From assembly GCF_030348825.1 (NCBI RefSeq), contig NZ_JAUCES010000005.1, positions 2,542,001-2,606,000 on the forward strand: 64,000 bases of DNA. The letters run 5' to 3'. Of the stretch, positions 1 to 8,468 are shown one piece after another. Each line of letters starts with the position of its first letter. Positions within the stretch are counted from its first letter, which is position 1. The position numbers and the translations under genes are program-made. The notes beneath the pieces are model-generated. The model was not told where the DNA came from. It did no database searches and worked only from the letters and a program-made list of their open reading frames with translations. This DNA is from Fictibacillus sp. b24. GTDB taxonomy: Bacteria > Bacillota > Bacilli > Bacillales > Fictibacillaceae.

Positions 1-1148
1 TCATAAAAGTCGATTCCATCTTCATTAGGATCGAATTCTGTGAATTTATCGTTATCAATTACGTTTGTAGGCTGTTGTAGGCCGAACATTCCGATAACTG
101 TTGTTTCAGGAAGTTCTTGTCCTTCTTCGACTGTTGTTACCAAACTTTTATCAGCATTAATTTCAGTCATTGCAAGATCTGTATTTAGTTTGTCAGAGTA
201 TCCTTCTAAGACCCATTCCTTAACTTGACCATTTACAGAAACGACATTGCCTTCCGTTTGTCCATGATTTGGCTTATATACAAGGATTCCTTCAGATGTA
301 TTAGAATCGTTATCTGGTTCCAAATCTTGCATGTAGAAGTTCCTGGCATCTACCACTTTTGTTACAATGCCCTCTATACCTTCAACTGCTTTATCTGCAA
401 CAGGTGAATTGTGACCAGCACCTTGGATATCATGAATGCGAAGTCCTGATAGTGCTACTTGATATTTAAACTCAGCAATGCTGCTGTTCTTAAGACCTTC
501 TTTTACAGCAATCGCCTTTATCGTTATATCTTCATTAATCGTAATAGGAGCAGTGTATAGTGTGCTGTCTGTAGTTGGGTTTGATCCATCTACTGTGTAA
601 TAGATTGCTGCATCTGGTGTTGTAGTTGAAAGAGAAACACTACTTCCTTTTGAAACAATTCCACCTTTTAATGATGTTGTAACATCTTCAACTTTTGGTT
701 CAGGAGGAGTTCCGTCTACAAATGTAAAAGATTTAGCGTTCTTATGTCCAGGTACAGAGTAGTATTCTAATAAGTCACCTGTTATTTGAACTTTTTTCCC
801 AAGGTTATCGGGATTGCTTTTAAGATTCAACGCTGCTCTTACAGCTGTGGGCAATTGAACAGGCAAAATCTTAGTTTTATCTGTTTCGTTAGGAGAATCT
901 GCAATAGCTAAATTCGTATCTTGCGTAAAAGGACTTGTAAGTTGGTAAGAAATAGATGCGCCATTTCCACCCTTTACAGTACCAACAATATAACCTTCAA
1001 CAGTCTGACCAGTTTGATTCTGGTTAGCTATCGCCTCACTAACCGTAAGCACGTCAGCTGCCGAAGCGGTTTGCTGCAGTGGTAAAATCATGCTAAGTAC
1101 CATCGCTAACATGATACCTATATTTGTGAATTTTTTCGTCATTTTCAT
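1..1148 (-). CDS. Secreted multidomain nuclease-like surface protein, N-terminal part (runs off left edge)
   Basis: The reading frame is open from the ATG at 1148 to the window edge (382 codons seen, stop not in window). The start MKMTKKFTNIGIMLAMVLSM followed by a TASA cleavage region is a signal peptide, so the product is exported. After it comes an OB-like segment (GYIVGTVKGGNGASISYQL), then a chitobiase C-terminal-type repeat (about residues 150-200, key residues YYTVDGS and PTTDS), then a second OB-like segment (LSGLRIHDIQG, FYMQDLEPD). This order is known from extracellular Bacillus nucleases of the YhcR/ExeM kind, whose catalytic domain lies further C-terminal and cannot be seen here. 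An AGGTGG site lies 12 nt upstream; ATG at 1142 is an alternative start. The nuclease function is inferred; export is well supported. Confidence 0.8.
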   Translation of the reverse strand, partial: MKMTKKFTNIGIMLAMVLSMILPLQQTASAADVLTVSEAIANQNQTGQTVEGYIVGTVKGGNGASISYQLTSPFTQDTNLAIADSPNETDKTKILPVQLPTAVRAALNLKSNPDNLGKKVQITGDLLEYYSVPGHKNAKSFTFVDGTPPEPKVEDVTTSLKGGIVSKGSSVSLSTTTPDAAIYYTVDGSNPTTDSTLYTAPITINEDITIKAIAVKEGLKNSSIAEFKYQVALSGLRIHDIQGAGHNSPVADKAVEGIEGIVTKVVDARNFYMQDLEPDNDSNTSEGILVYKPNHGQTEGNVVSVNGQVKEWVLEGYSDKLNTDLAMTEINADKSLVTTVEEGQELPETTVIGMFGLQQPTNVIDNDKFTEFDPNEDGIDFY

Positions 1149-1363
1149 GAACACATCGGTCCACCTACCTAACTTTTAGTATGTAAAACTTCGTCAATTC
1201 ATGAAAAATATAACACAATTTTGTCGAGGTTAATGTTAGTTTTATGTTAAAACAGTTAGAAAGACTTACAATAAATTTACAAACTAGTTCTGATTTACCA
1301 CTTACATTATAAGAAAATAGCCAACATCCTCTCGCGGATTGTCAACCACTGAAAAGAGTCGGC

Positions 1364-2002
1364 TTATCTTGTATTCAGATTTAATTCTGATGAAACTTGT
1401 TCGACAAATAGCTCAGGATTATTGTTATGCAGAATGGATAGCAAGTTATCTTTTTCCGCGCAGCGATCTAGCCAGACATCTCCTTCACCAGCCTCAAGAA
1501 TAACGGGCATACGATTATGGTATTTCTCCATAGAAGAATTGGACGTTTTCGTAAGGATAGAACACGTAATCCTTTCCTCTTCTTTTCCATCTACCACACC
1601 AGCCCACCTTGACCATATACCAGCAAAAGCGAACGGCTTATTATGTACCAAAGAAAACTGATAAGGCTGTTTTTTATTTCCTTCTTTTACCCATTCGTAA
1701 AACCCGCTTGCTGGTATCAAGCATCTTCTTTTGTAAAAAGATTCTTTAAAGCTTGGTTTCTCATCAACCGTTTCACTTCTAGCATTGATCAATTTATTAC
1801 CGATTTTCGGATCATCTGCCCATTTAGGAACGAGGCCCCATTTCATGTACCCTGCCCGGTTGCCGTTACTGGCTTTTACGATCGCAAGAATATTTTGGCT
1901 TGGGGCAATGTTAAAGCGTTCTTCATAATCAAATTCATTCATTAAGTTAAAAGCATCAATAATCACATCTTTGTCGTAATAAAGCATATATCTACCACAC
2001 AT
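1364..2002 (-). CDS. SOS response-associated peptidase (SRAP/YedK family)
   Basis: A 212-aa protein of the SRAP family (YedK/HMCES). Family members use an N-terminal cysteine, exposed after Met removal, to crosslink to abasic sites in single-stranded DNA. The chosen start gives MCGRYML, which puts Cys at position 2 as the family requires; an in-frame upstream Met at 2041 would bury it. GAGGTG lies 7 nt upstream of the chosen ATG. Other family signatures visible are NARSETVDEKPSFKE, RRCLIPASGFYEW and the C-terminal HNRMPVIL, whose His belongs to the active site. It is a single gene, read away from the small membrane protein gene that starts 73 bp away on the other strand. Genome-protection role is family knowledge. 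Confidence 0.95.
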   Translation of the reverse strand: MCGRYMLYYDKDVIIDAFNLMNEFDYEERFNIAPSQNILAIVKASNGNRAGYMKWGLVPKWADDPKIGNKLINARSETVDEKPSFKESFYKRRCLIPASGFYEWVKEGNKKQPYQFSLVHNKPFAFAGIWSRWAGVVDGKEEERITCSILTKTSNSSMEKYHNRMPVILEAGEGDVWLDRCAEKDNLLSILHNNNPELFVEQVSSELNLNTR

Positions 2003-2075
2003 AATCCAGCACCTCATTTCATGATTGGATAAGGAATGCAATACAGTGAAAACTAATAACAGGAGGCGATTTTTT

Positions 2076-2306
2076 TTGAAAAATCCTGTAATTATTTACA
2101 TTATACTGCTTTTCAGCATGATCTCATTAATGTTAAGCATCGACTGGTATATGGGCATGACACCGATCAACGTGCTCAGAACTTCTATTTTCTCATTCTT
2201 TCGCTATGTAGATAAAGTGGAATATACCCTTGTTGTGATATTGATTATTCTGCCAATCTTAACCTTTATTTTGTCGAAGTGGATGGAGAAGAAGCAAAGT
2301 GCTTAA
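2076..2306 (+). CDS. Small two-span membrane protein, unknown function
   Basis: A 76-aa protein starting at TTG 2076, chosen because AGGAGG (2061-2066) lies 9 nt upstream; the frame is open further upstream but without a ribosome site. Two hydrophobic segments are visible, near residues 4-23 (IIYIILLFSMISLML) and 51-67 (LVVILIILPILTFIL), with a lysine-rich C-terminal end (KWMEKK). It overlaps the convergent germination permease gene by 41 bp at the 3' end. No family is recognised. The strong ribosome site and clear membrane topology favour a real gene. Confidence 0.65.
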   Translation: MKNPVIIYIILLFSMISLMLSIDWYMGMTPINVLRTSIFSFFRYVDKVEYTLVVILIILPILTFILSKWMEKKQSA

Positions 2307-3399
2307 GCTTCTTCCTTCTCATCAAGAAAACAAGTATGAAAAGGGCTGGTAAGACAACTTGAAAAGGTACATGAATATAATGCGGCACTACTCTTAACCC
2401 TTCAGTAATATGCTCCACATAGTTTGCTGCAATAATGATGGAAGAAAGAATTAGAATAATCCCCATCGGCCCGATCAGCTTTTTTTCATCCTTCACACCA
2501 AAAACATCTTGAGCCGCCTTGACTGCTACGTAGAAAAAGACTGAGATCTTAAAAAAACCTCCAATAATTAAGGTGAACACGACCAATGCATCTAACCTCT
2601 GAATAAACTCTCCTAGATTTATTTTCGCTACTGCTGCAAGTAACGGGAAATAGACATGAGTTGCAACATGTCCGCCGAGGATCGCAATATCCATCGCAAC
2701 TGTCGCACTTAATATTATTCCGCTAATCGCCATAGCCACTAATCCTACGGTTAATGCCTTGCTTTTTTTTGTTGTTTTCAGATATGGAAACAGCATCGTA
2801 AAAACAACCATTTCTCCAAAAGGAAACGTAGGTGTTACAGGAAAAGCGGCCTTTAAGACTGGCATAAAGCCTTTTCCTAGGATCGGAAGCAAGTAATTGT
2901 ATTCCATTAAATCTGCTGATAATACGAGGATGGCCAATGTCACTCCTAAAAGGATCACCAGAGAAAAAATAATTTCCCCTGTTCTTACAAGTACTTCAAA
3001 GCCTAGTTTCAAGACATATACAATTGTTGCTATCATTAATGTATTTACAACTATGATCGGTGTCTGAACAAACACGGCAGATAATAGCAGACTCCCAAAG
3101 TCACGCAGTACCCTTGAAGCCAAGTACATAAAATACATTAAATAACAGAAGCCTAATATTTTTCCTACATACTTTCCGAACAAGACTTGAAGATATTGCG
3201 TTAATGACATCTCTGGAAATTGATTGTACAAAAAGAAATAACCTAAGAAGAGGACCATCCCGCATAGCATGCCGAGCAGGATGGCAAACCAGGCATCTCG
3301 TCCTGCATCCATTCCGAGACCTACAAGGATGGCACTGCCTAGTTCAAACAAAACGATGATAATAAAATATTGCTGAATATCTATCTTATACGTTTTCAT
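2266..3399 (-). CDS. Spore germinant receptor B subunit, GerAB/GerKB-type permease
   Basis: A 377-aa integral membrane protein of the APC-like spore germination permease family (GerAB, GerBB, GerKB). It has about ten hydrophobic segments and begins MKTYKIDIQQYFIIIVLFELGSA, typical of B subunits, which form the germinant-binding part of the receptor in the inner spore membrane. It is the last gene of an A-C-B operon and overlaps the C-subunit gene by 4 bp. The A-C-B order matches gerK of B. subtilis rather than gerA (A-B-C). Germinant specificity cannot be read from sequence. Confidence 0.93.
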   Translation of the reverse strand: MKTYKIDIQQYFIIIVLFELGSAILVGLGMDAGRDAWFAILLGMLCGMVLFLGYFFLYNQFPEMSLTQYLQVLFGKYVGKILGFCYLMYFMYLASRVLRDFGSLLLSAVFVQTPIIVVNTLMIATIVYVLKLGFEVLVRTGEIIFSLVILLGVTLAILVLSADLMEYNYLLPILGKGFMPVLKAAFPVTPTFPFGEMVVFTMLFPYLKTTKKSKALTVGLVAMAISGIILSATVAMDIAILGGHVATHVYFPLLAAVAKINLGEFIQRLDALVVFTLIIGGFFKISVFFYVAVKAAQDVFGVKDEKKLIGPMGIILILSSIIIAANYVEHITEGLRVVPHYIHVPFQVVLPALFILVFLMRRKKLKHFASSPSTSTK

Positions 3400-4616
3400 T
3401 TTGGAGCCTCTTTCTTTTCTTCAAATAAAAACGGTGATGTCCGCATTCCTGACCTTCGTATACGTGAATCTACATGTACGCTCACTTTTAGCTTAGGGAA
3501 AATTTCAGCAAACTCTTTTTTATAAATTTGACGCCATTTCTTCGAATCTTCTCGATATAATAATTCTCCAAACCCTAATACATCGCTTTCAAAGCTTTGA
3601 GCAGCTGTAATTGTTTTGTTTATTTCTTTTTCGATAACTGCATTGAGGTTTCTCTCAATCTTAGTAATTTCAGAAGGCTTTTCCAAATTAACAGGACAGT
3701 TCGCCTCTGCGATATTTGCTTCTGGAAACACAGTTATGGTTATGGTAGGATTATTGCTCTTTGTGTTTGCCGATAGTTCAGTGTTTGAGCGTACAACCTC
3801 GATTGAATATCCTTTTTTGTCGTCATTACAAGGTACTGTTATCGCAGAACTGACAAGTTTACCTTTAATCCATAGAACGCCTCTTGCTTCTGGACCATCA
3901 ATCCAACCTTTCAGCTTCCCGTCTTTAAATACTCCCATTCCTGATAATTGAATTCTAGCCGGATCTCCCACCTCGTAGTTTTGAGCAGTTACCGCCAATT
4001 TTTTATCACCCGTTAACCGTATACCATTTATAAGAGGCTCGCCGCCTTCATTAATAATGGATTGAAGAACTTCATTAATGTCTTGCTGCATGTTTTCTCC
4101 CCAATTTTTTTCAGAGATCTTTAAGATGGTTGCTACCTCATCAGAAGTCACTTTATCGATCGCGGTAAACGTACGCAAAATTTTGGACGGGGTTGTGCCC
4201 CTCGCAATCAGAACTTGAATGGTAGAACGCACTTCAGGATCTCGAGAGATCATGTCCAGCGCTTGATAAATATTGTCTTTTGCGAGTTTTTCACTGAAAA
4301 CGAGCATCCTTGCATGGGCAAAAAACAAGCGTCTTGAGGTTTGCTTGCTTGCTTTTCTTGTTGCTTCCATCAAGTTACGTCCTTTCGTCTCATATACCGT
4401 AAAAACAGGCTGCTTCCCCCCACCGCCCCCTGAAATACCAGGAGCCACTTCTGTAGGATTCACCACTTGATAAGTAACGATAAGATCACCTTTTTTATCA
4501 ATATTAATTCCAATACCCATAACAATTGATAGTTCATCAAGCTCATTCTGGTCCCAACATCCTGTTAAAAAAAGAATGCAGATTATAAGAGGAAGAGAAC
4601 TCTTTAGAAGTTTCAC
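3396..4616 (-). CDS. Spore germinant receptor C subunit, Ger(x)C-family lipoprotein
   Basis: A 406-aa lipoprotein with a signal peptide ending in the lipobox LTGC (Cys20) followed by WDQNELDEL, the classic start of Ger(x)C proteins. A glycine-rich loop (GISGGGGGKQ) and conserved ARGVLWIKGKL follow. C subunits sit on the outer face of the inner spore membrane and are needed for receptor function after diacylglyceryl modification. The gene overlaps both neighbours by 4 bp (ATGA-type junctions at 4613-4616 and 3396-3399), so the three subunits are translationally coupled. Confidence 0.95.
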   Translation of the reverse strand: MKLLKSSLPLIICILFLTGCWDQNELDELSIVMGIGINIDKKGDLIVTYQVVNPTEVAPGISGGGGGKQPVFTVYETKGRNLMEATRKASKQTSRRLFFAHARMLVFSEKLAKDNIYQALDMISRDPEVRSTIQVLIARGTTPSKILRTFTAIDKVTSDEVATILKISEKNWGENMQQDINEVLQSIINEGGEPLINGIRLTGDKKLAVTAQNYEVGDPARIQLSGMGVFKDGKLKGWIDGPEARGVLWIKGKLVSSAITVPCNDDKKGYSIEVVRSNTELSANTKSNNPTITITVFPEANIAEANCPVNLEKPSEITKIERNLNAVIEKEINKTITAAQSFESDVLGFGELLYREDSKKWRQIYKKEFAEIFPKLKVSVHVDSRIRRSGMRTSPFLFEEKKEAPK

Positions 4617-6283
4617 CTTGTTGTCTCCCCCTCTCTTTTTTTCTTTACTTGATAAGGCTGGGTACGGGTTTGATTTTTCCTTGCCAGCTTTTCTGGCCGT
4701 TTAAAAAGCTTTGTAATAGGAAACCGAAAGAGACTGTCTTTCAGATCTTGTGTTTGTATAGGGGCAAATGGACTCAAATATGGATAGCCAAAAGATCTTA
4801 AACTTGTTAAATGAGCGATAATAACGATTAAGGCAAGTGTTAATCCATAAAAACCAAATACAGAAGAAATGATCATTAACGGAAATCGCAATAACCTGGC
4901 TGAAGTGGCAACTGCAAAAGATGGAATGGCAAAGCTGGCTACTGCTGTAATTCCTACTACAATGACCATGGCAGGAGAAACGAGTCCTGCCTGTACGGCC
5001 GCTTGTCCCAATACAAGTGCACCCACAATGGAAACAGCAACACCAACAGCACGCGGCATCCTGATTCCAGCCTCACGCAATATTTCAAACGTGATTTCCA
5101 TGACCATTGCCTCAGCTATTGCTGGAAATGGAACACCTTCGCGCTGAGCAGCGATACCAAAAAGAAGTGTCGTCGGAATCATGGCTTGATGGAATGTTGT
5201 AAGAGCAATATAGATAGATGGTGCGATCAGAGAAATAATAAATACCGAAAATCTTAACAATCGCAGAAAGGTACTGATGTCATATCTCATATAATAATCT
5301 TCAGATGACTGAAAAAATTGAATGAATTGTGTAGGTGCTATTAACGAAAACGGGGTTCCGTTAACCATGATTCCTACACGTCCTTCAAGTAGGTTGCCGA
5401 TCACGACGTCAGGTCTTTCCGTATTCATGAACTGAGGAAAAACGGTAACAGTCTCATCTTGTATGAATTCCTCGAGCTGTCCAGACTCTAGCAGCCCGTC
5501 AGTTTCCACCTCTTTAATCCTCTCTTTTATTTCTTTTATTAAGAGAGGATTCACGATATTCTCTAAGTAAACAACAACTACATCCGTATGTGTTACATCT
5601 CCAACTTTAAATTTTTCAATTCTTAAATCGGGAGAGCGTACTCTTCTTCTGATTAAAGAAATGTTCGTTTTCAAAGACTCTGTAAAAGAATCTTTGGGAC
5701 CCCGAATTACGACCTCTGATGTAGGCTCTTCAATCCCTCTCACCTTGCCGCCGTTTGTCCCCATCTTCAGTCCTTTAGTATTCCCTTCAACTAGTAAAAC
5801 ACTGAAGCCAGAAAGAAGGGCTTCTAACAGTTCCTCTTCTGTCTCTACATCCAAAACTCTTCCTAAGGCAACCGCATTTTGCTTGATATAATGCAGAGCA
5901 TGATTAACAGGCACTGGCGATGATTGTTTGTCAGAAGTTAACGACATTAATGGAGCTAGTATAAATTCGTTTAAAAGCTGCGAGTCGTTCATCTCTTCTA
6001 AGAAAAGAAGCGTAGCTGTAACTTTATCTTCGAGTTCAAACTCAAACTCTCTTACGATTAAATCCACCGGGTTGCCGAGACTCTTTTTTACGCTGTCAAC
6101 GGTTACTTGTGAAACGGGACTGAGCTCTCCTTCTTTTTCTGCTGCTTTTTGTTCTTGGACCTGAGTTCCTTCAGAACGGGTTTTTGTTTGGAGAGAAGAT
6201 GCTTCGCCAAGGTTTTTTTCGGCAACCATATCTGATAATTTCTTATATGTTCTAATTACAGGGCGTTTTCTTCTGTTCCTCAT
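4613..6283 (-). CDS. Spore germinant receptor A subunit, GerA/GerKA family
   Basis: First gene of the germinant receptor operon. The ATG at 6283 is preceded by AAAGGCGG at 6 nt; a start at 6313 would add ten basic residues and lacks a good ribosome site. The product (about 556 aa) has a charged N-terminal extension, a large cytosolic domain (FLEEMNDSQLLNEFILAPL; ENIVNPLLIKEIKERI), the GRVGIMVNGTPFSLIAPTQF signature and about five to six C-terminal membrane segments. The PFPAIAEAMVMEITFEILREAG stretch region is diagnostic for the family. Together with the B and C subunits it forms the nutrient receptor that triggers spore germination. A forespore sigma-G promoter is expected but I could not place one with confidence. 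Confidence 0.94.
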   Translation of the reverse strand: MRNRRKRPVIRTYKKLSDMVAEKNLGEASSLQTKTRSEGTQVQEQKAAEKEGELSPVSQVTVDSVKKSLGNPVDLIVREFEFELEDKVTATLLFLEEMNDSQLLNEFILAPLMSLTSDKQSSPVPVNHALHYIKQNAVALGRVLDVETEEELLEALLSGFSVLLVEGNTKGLKMGTNGGKVRGIEEPTSEVVIRGPKDSFTESLKTNISLIRRRVRSPDLRIEKFKVGDVTHTDVVVVYLENIVNPLLIKEIKERIKEVETDGLLESGQLEEFIQDETVTVFPQFMNTERPDVVIGNLLEGRVGIMVNGTPFSLIAPTQFIQFFQSSEDYYMRYDISTFLRLLRFSVFIISLIAPSIYIALTTFHQAMIPTTLLFGIAAQREGVPFPAIAEAMVMEITFEILREAGIRMPRAVGVAVSIVGALVLGQAAVQAGLVSPAMVIVVGITAVASFAIPSFAVATSARLLRFPLMIISSVFGFYGLTLALIVIIAHLTSLRSFGYPYLSPFAPIQTQDLKDSLFRFPITKLFKRPEKLARKNQTRTQPYQVKKKREGETTR

Positions 6284-6456
6284 AACCAACCGCCTTTTTA
6301 CCATTCTTTTCATAGCATTTGCGGAACTTTCATTGGTTATGTAATAAACATAAGGAAAACTTGAATGCGGTCTAGTTAGTTTTTCGTATCAGTCTTCACT
6401 GCGTTAAACTTTTTCTGAATTTGTATCCACGTCGTAAATTTCTCTCTGGAAAATGC

Positions 6457-6502
6457 AAAAAAGCTCCAAAATCGTTTTCATCGATCAAAACGATTTGGAG
6501 CT
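6457..6502 (-). terminator. Rho-independent terminator, long stem
   Basis: Inverted arms 6462-6478 and 6487-6502 (AGCTCCAAA...TTTGGAGCT, one bulge) form a 16-17 bp stem with an 8-nt loop. On the minus strand it is followed by six T (6457-6462). It ends transcription from the thioesterase gene 130 bp upstream and insulates the germination operon. Confidence 0.75.
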
Positions 6503-6523
6503 CTAACAAATAACAGTTTAATT

Positions 6524-6545
6524 GCCAGGGTTCTGTATCCCTGGC
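6524..6545. other. GC-rich hairpin in intergenic region
   Basis: GCCAGGG (6524-6530) and CCCTGGC (6539-6545) are a perfect 7-bp stem with an 8-nt loop. It lies between the thioesterase gene and the terminator at 6457-6502, so on the minus strand it would form in the thioesterase 3' UTR just before the terminator. No known RNA family was matched. Confidence 0.5.
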
Positions 6546-6631
6546 TGGAAAAAGGTTAGTTTTATTATAGCATCTTATTTTCAAAATGCGAATCTTAACA
6601 TCTGTAATTTTTTAAAAATAAATCTTTATAC

Positions 6632-7150
6632 TCACATCGGGTCCCAAGGCTTTTTGACACCAAACTCTTTTGCTAGTTTTTTGCTTTCTTCACGCCGTTT
6701 TTTTCTTGCAACTGCACGTTCAGGAGCATGTTCATTAAGCCATTTTTCTTCTGGTGTTTCCGGGATTGCTTTTGGCACAGGTGATGGCTTTCCTTCCTCA
6801 TCTAATGCAACAAAAGTTAAGAAGGAAACCGCACAGACTTTGCGTTCTCCAGACAATAAATTTTCTGCGATCACCTTAACGAATACTTCCATTGAGGTGG
6901 TTTTTGTCCACGTCACAAACGACTCCAAACAAACGGAATGCCCCTCTTTAATCGGCTGTAAAAAGTCAACAGAGTCAGTCGAGGCGGTTACAACATTTTT
7001 CCGAGCATGACGAATAGCTGATATCGCTGCGACATCATCAATGTAAGCCATCAGTTTCCCGCCAAACAGCGTTCCATGATTATTTGTATCCGGTGGAAGC
7101 ACGACAGACGATTTTACGGTTCGAGATTCTCGAACGTACTTTTGTTCCAT
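6632..7150 (-). CDS. Acyl-CoA thioesterase, hotdog fold (YkhA/YciA type)
   Basis: A 172-aa single hotdog-domain protein. The signature NNHGTLFGGKLMAYIDDVAA (residues about 23-42) is the active-site region of the YciA/BACH acyl-CoA thioesterase family, with Asp in the catalytic position, and a DSVDFLQPIKEGH stretch follows. It hydrolyses acyl-CoA thioesters to free acid and CoA in the cytosol. The C-terminal 35 residues are basic and helical (RKKRREESKKL) and lie outside the core fold. AGGAG lies 8 nt upstream of the ATG. It stands alone. Confidence 0.9.
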   Translation of the reverse strand: MEQKYVRESRTVKSSVVLPPDTNNHGTLFGGKLMAYIDDVAAISAIRHARKNVVTASTDSVDFLQPIKEGHSVCLESFVTWTKTTSMEVFVKVIAENLLSGERKVCAVSFLTFVALDEEGKPSPVPKAIPETPEEKWLNEHAPERAVARKKRREESKKLAKEFGVKKPWDPM

Positions 7151-7212
7151 AATGAAAGCTCCTATCTGTATCTCTTTTTTCTAGTATATGTTGGAACACA
7201 ATAAAATAATGA

Positions 7213-7248
7213 AAGACCTCCGCTTAGGAATGCAAGCAAAGAGGTCTT
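7213..7248 (-). terminator. Terminator after 6-phosphogluconate dehydrogenase gene
   Basis: Arms AAGACCTC (7213-7220) and GAGGTCTT (7241-7248) pair perfectly around a 20-nt loop. On the minus strand T-rich sequence follows. The position, 14 bp past the stop of the gene at 7262, fits its terminator. Confidence 0.6.
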
Positions 7249-7261
7249 AATGAGCCAGCTA

Positions 7262-8158
7262 TTATTTTTTCACTACTGCGTGTCCGCCAAATTCGTTACG
7301 AAGTGCCGCAACTACTTTTCCGTGGAACGTATCGTCTTCTAAAGAACGGAAACGCATGAATTGGGATAGAGCGATAACTGGTGCTGATGCTTGGTAATCA
7401 AGTGCTGCTTCAACGGTCCAGATTCCTTCTCCTGAAGAGTTCATTACACCGCGGATATCTTCAAGTTTTGGCTGTTTGCTGAATGCATTTTCCATAAGTT
7501 CAATCAGCCAGCTGCGGATAACGGATCCGTTGTTCCATACTCTTGAAACAGCCTCATAGTCATAATCAAAATCGCTTTTATCAAGAATCTCGAATCCTTC
7601 ACCGATCGCTTGCATCATACCGTACTCAATTCCGTTATGAACCATCTTCAAGAAGTGACCAGATCCAGCACGGCCTGTGATTAGGAATCCTTTTTCCACA
7701 CAAATCTTTTCGTATAGAGGAGCAAGGTAGTTTACTGCATCATCATCTCCGCCCATCATCGCACAAAGACCGTAGCGAGCACCGTCTGTTCCGCCGCTCG
7801 TACCTACATCTACAAAGTGGATGCCTGAAGCTTTAAGCTCTTCGTAGCGGCGAAGTGTATGCTTGTACATAGAGTTACCAGCATCTACGATAATATCGCC
7901 TTCTGTTAGATGCGGTTTCAGTTCATTGATAACTCCATCAACAATTTCACCAGCTGGTACTAATAGAATTACTGCTTTTCTTCCTGAGAATGAATTTGCT
8001 AGCTCTTCTACTGATTGTACGCCTTTAACACCTTGTTCAGAAATCTCTTTAACTGTGTCTGTGTTAACATCTGTAGCAAAAACTGTATATCCTTTGTCAT
8101 TCATGTTTAGCGCCATATTAAAGCCCATTTTACCAAGGCCTATTAAACCGATTTCCAT
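7262..8158 (-). CDS. gnd: 6-phosphogluconate dehydrogenase, decarboxylating (short YqeC/GndA type)
   Basis: A 298-aa protein, the length of the short decarboxylating 6-phosphogluconate dehydrogenases (classic Gnd is about 470 aa). The N-terminal Rossmann fold begins MEIGLIGLGKMGFNMALN (GxGxxG at 7-12). DVGTSGGTDGARYG is the substrate-binding signature, and KMVHNGIEYGMMQ carries the catalytic Lys and Asn. It converts 6-phosphogluconate to ribulose 5-phosphate, CO2 and NAD(P)H in the pentose phosphate or gluconate route. It is a single gene. Confidence 0.93.
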   Translation of the reverse strand: MEIGLIGLGKMGFNMALNMNDKGYTVFATDVNTDTVKEISEQGVKGVQSVEELANSFSGRKAVILLVPAGEIVDGVINELKPHLTEGDIIVDAGNSMYKHTLRRYEELKASGIHFVDVGTSGGTDGARYGLCAMMGGDDDAVNYLAPLYEKICVEKGFLITGRAGSGHFLKMVHNGIEYGMMQAIGEGFEILDKSDFDYDYEAVSRVWNNGSVIRSWLIELMENAFSKQPKLEDIRGVMNSSGEGIWTVEAALDYQASAPVIALSQFMRFRSLEDDTFHGKVVAALRNEFGGHAVVKK

Positions 8159-8400
8159 TGCTCATATCACTCCATTTTATGTATTTATATCTGTTTTGTA
8201 TTATTCCACAAAATAAAGGCTCTTAACCTCTACTTGTTACACTGTCTATTACCTTATCTAAAAATGAACAAAAAAACAATTATTTCAGTTCAGTTTTTAA
8301 CTTAATAGCACATAAAAATTCTTAAACCGGTAACATCTGATGAGTGGATGGGTGGGAAATGCACGATGAGGCAAAAGTGTATGGAAGCAGAAGAGCTTGA
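8159..8400. other. Intergenic stretch, no feature seen
   Basis: AT-rich DNA upstream of the 6-phosphogluconate dehydrogenase gene. It should hold that gene's promoter, but no convincing -35/-10 pair, operator or riboswitch was found. Confidence 0.4.
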
Positions 8401-8445
8401 AAGCAGCAAAAATGTCCATTTGAAATGGACATTTTTGCTGCTTTT
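8401..8445 (-). terminator. Strong terminator hairpin downstream of degV-type gene
   Basis: Arms 8402-8421 and 8423-8442 form a perfect 20-bp inverted repeat (AGCAGCAAAAA...TTTTTGCTGCT) around a one-base centre. The flanks are T-rich on both strands, so it may work bidirectionally. It lies 23 bp past the DegV stop codon. Confidence 0.75.
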
Positions 8446-8455
8446 GTATTTGTGT

Positions 8456-8468
8456 GGGGTCAGACCCC
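8456..8468. repeat. GGGGTCAGACCCC element, copy 1
   Basis: The 13-mer GGGGTCAGACCCC ends inside the TAG stop codon of the DegV gene (stop 8468-8470) and is preceded on the plus strand by TTTGTATTTGTGT, as in copies 4, 5 and 8. It is one of at least eight related copies in the window. Confidence 0.8.

Noticed and set aside
1643-1945. Plus-strand open frame opposite the SRAP gene
   Set aside because: It lies wholly within the well-supported SRAP coding sequence and has no ribosome site or recognisable family.
6524-6560. preQ1-I riboswitch, plus strand
   Set aside because: The stem-loop and A-rich tail look similar at first sight, but the loop lacks the conserved sequence and no plus-strand gene follows.
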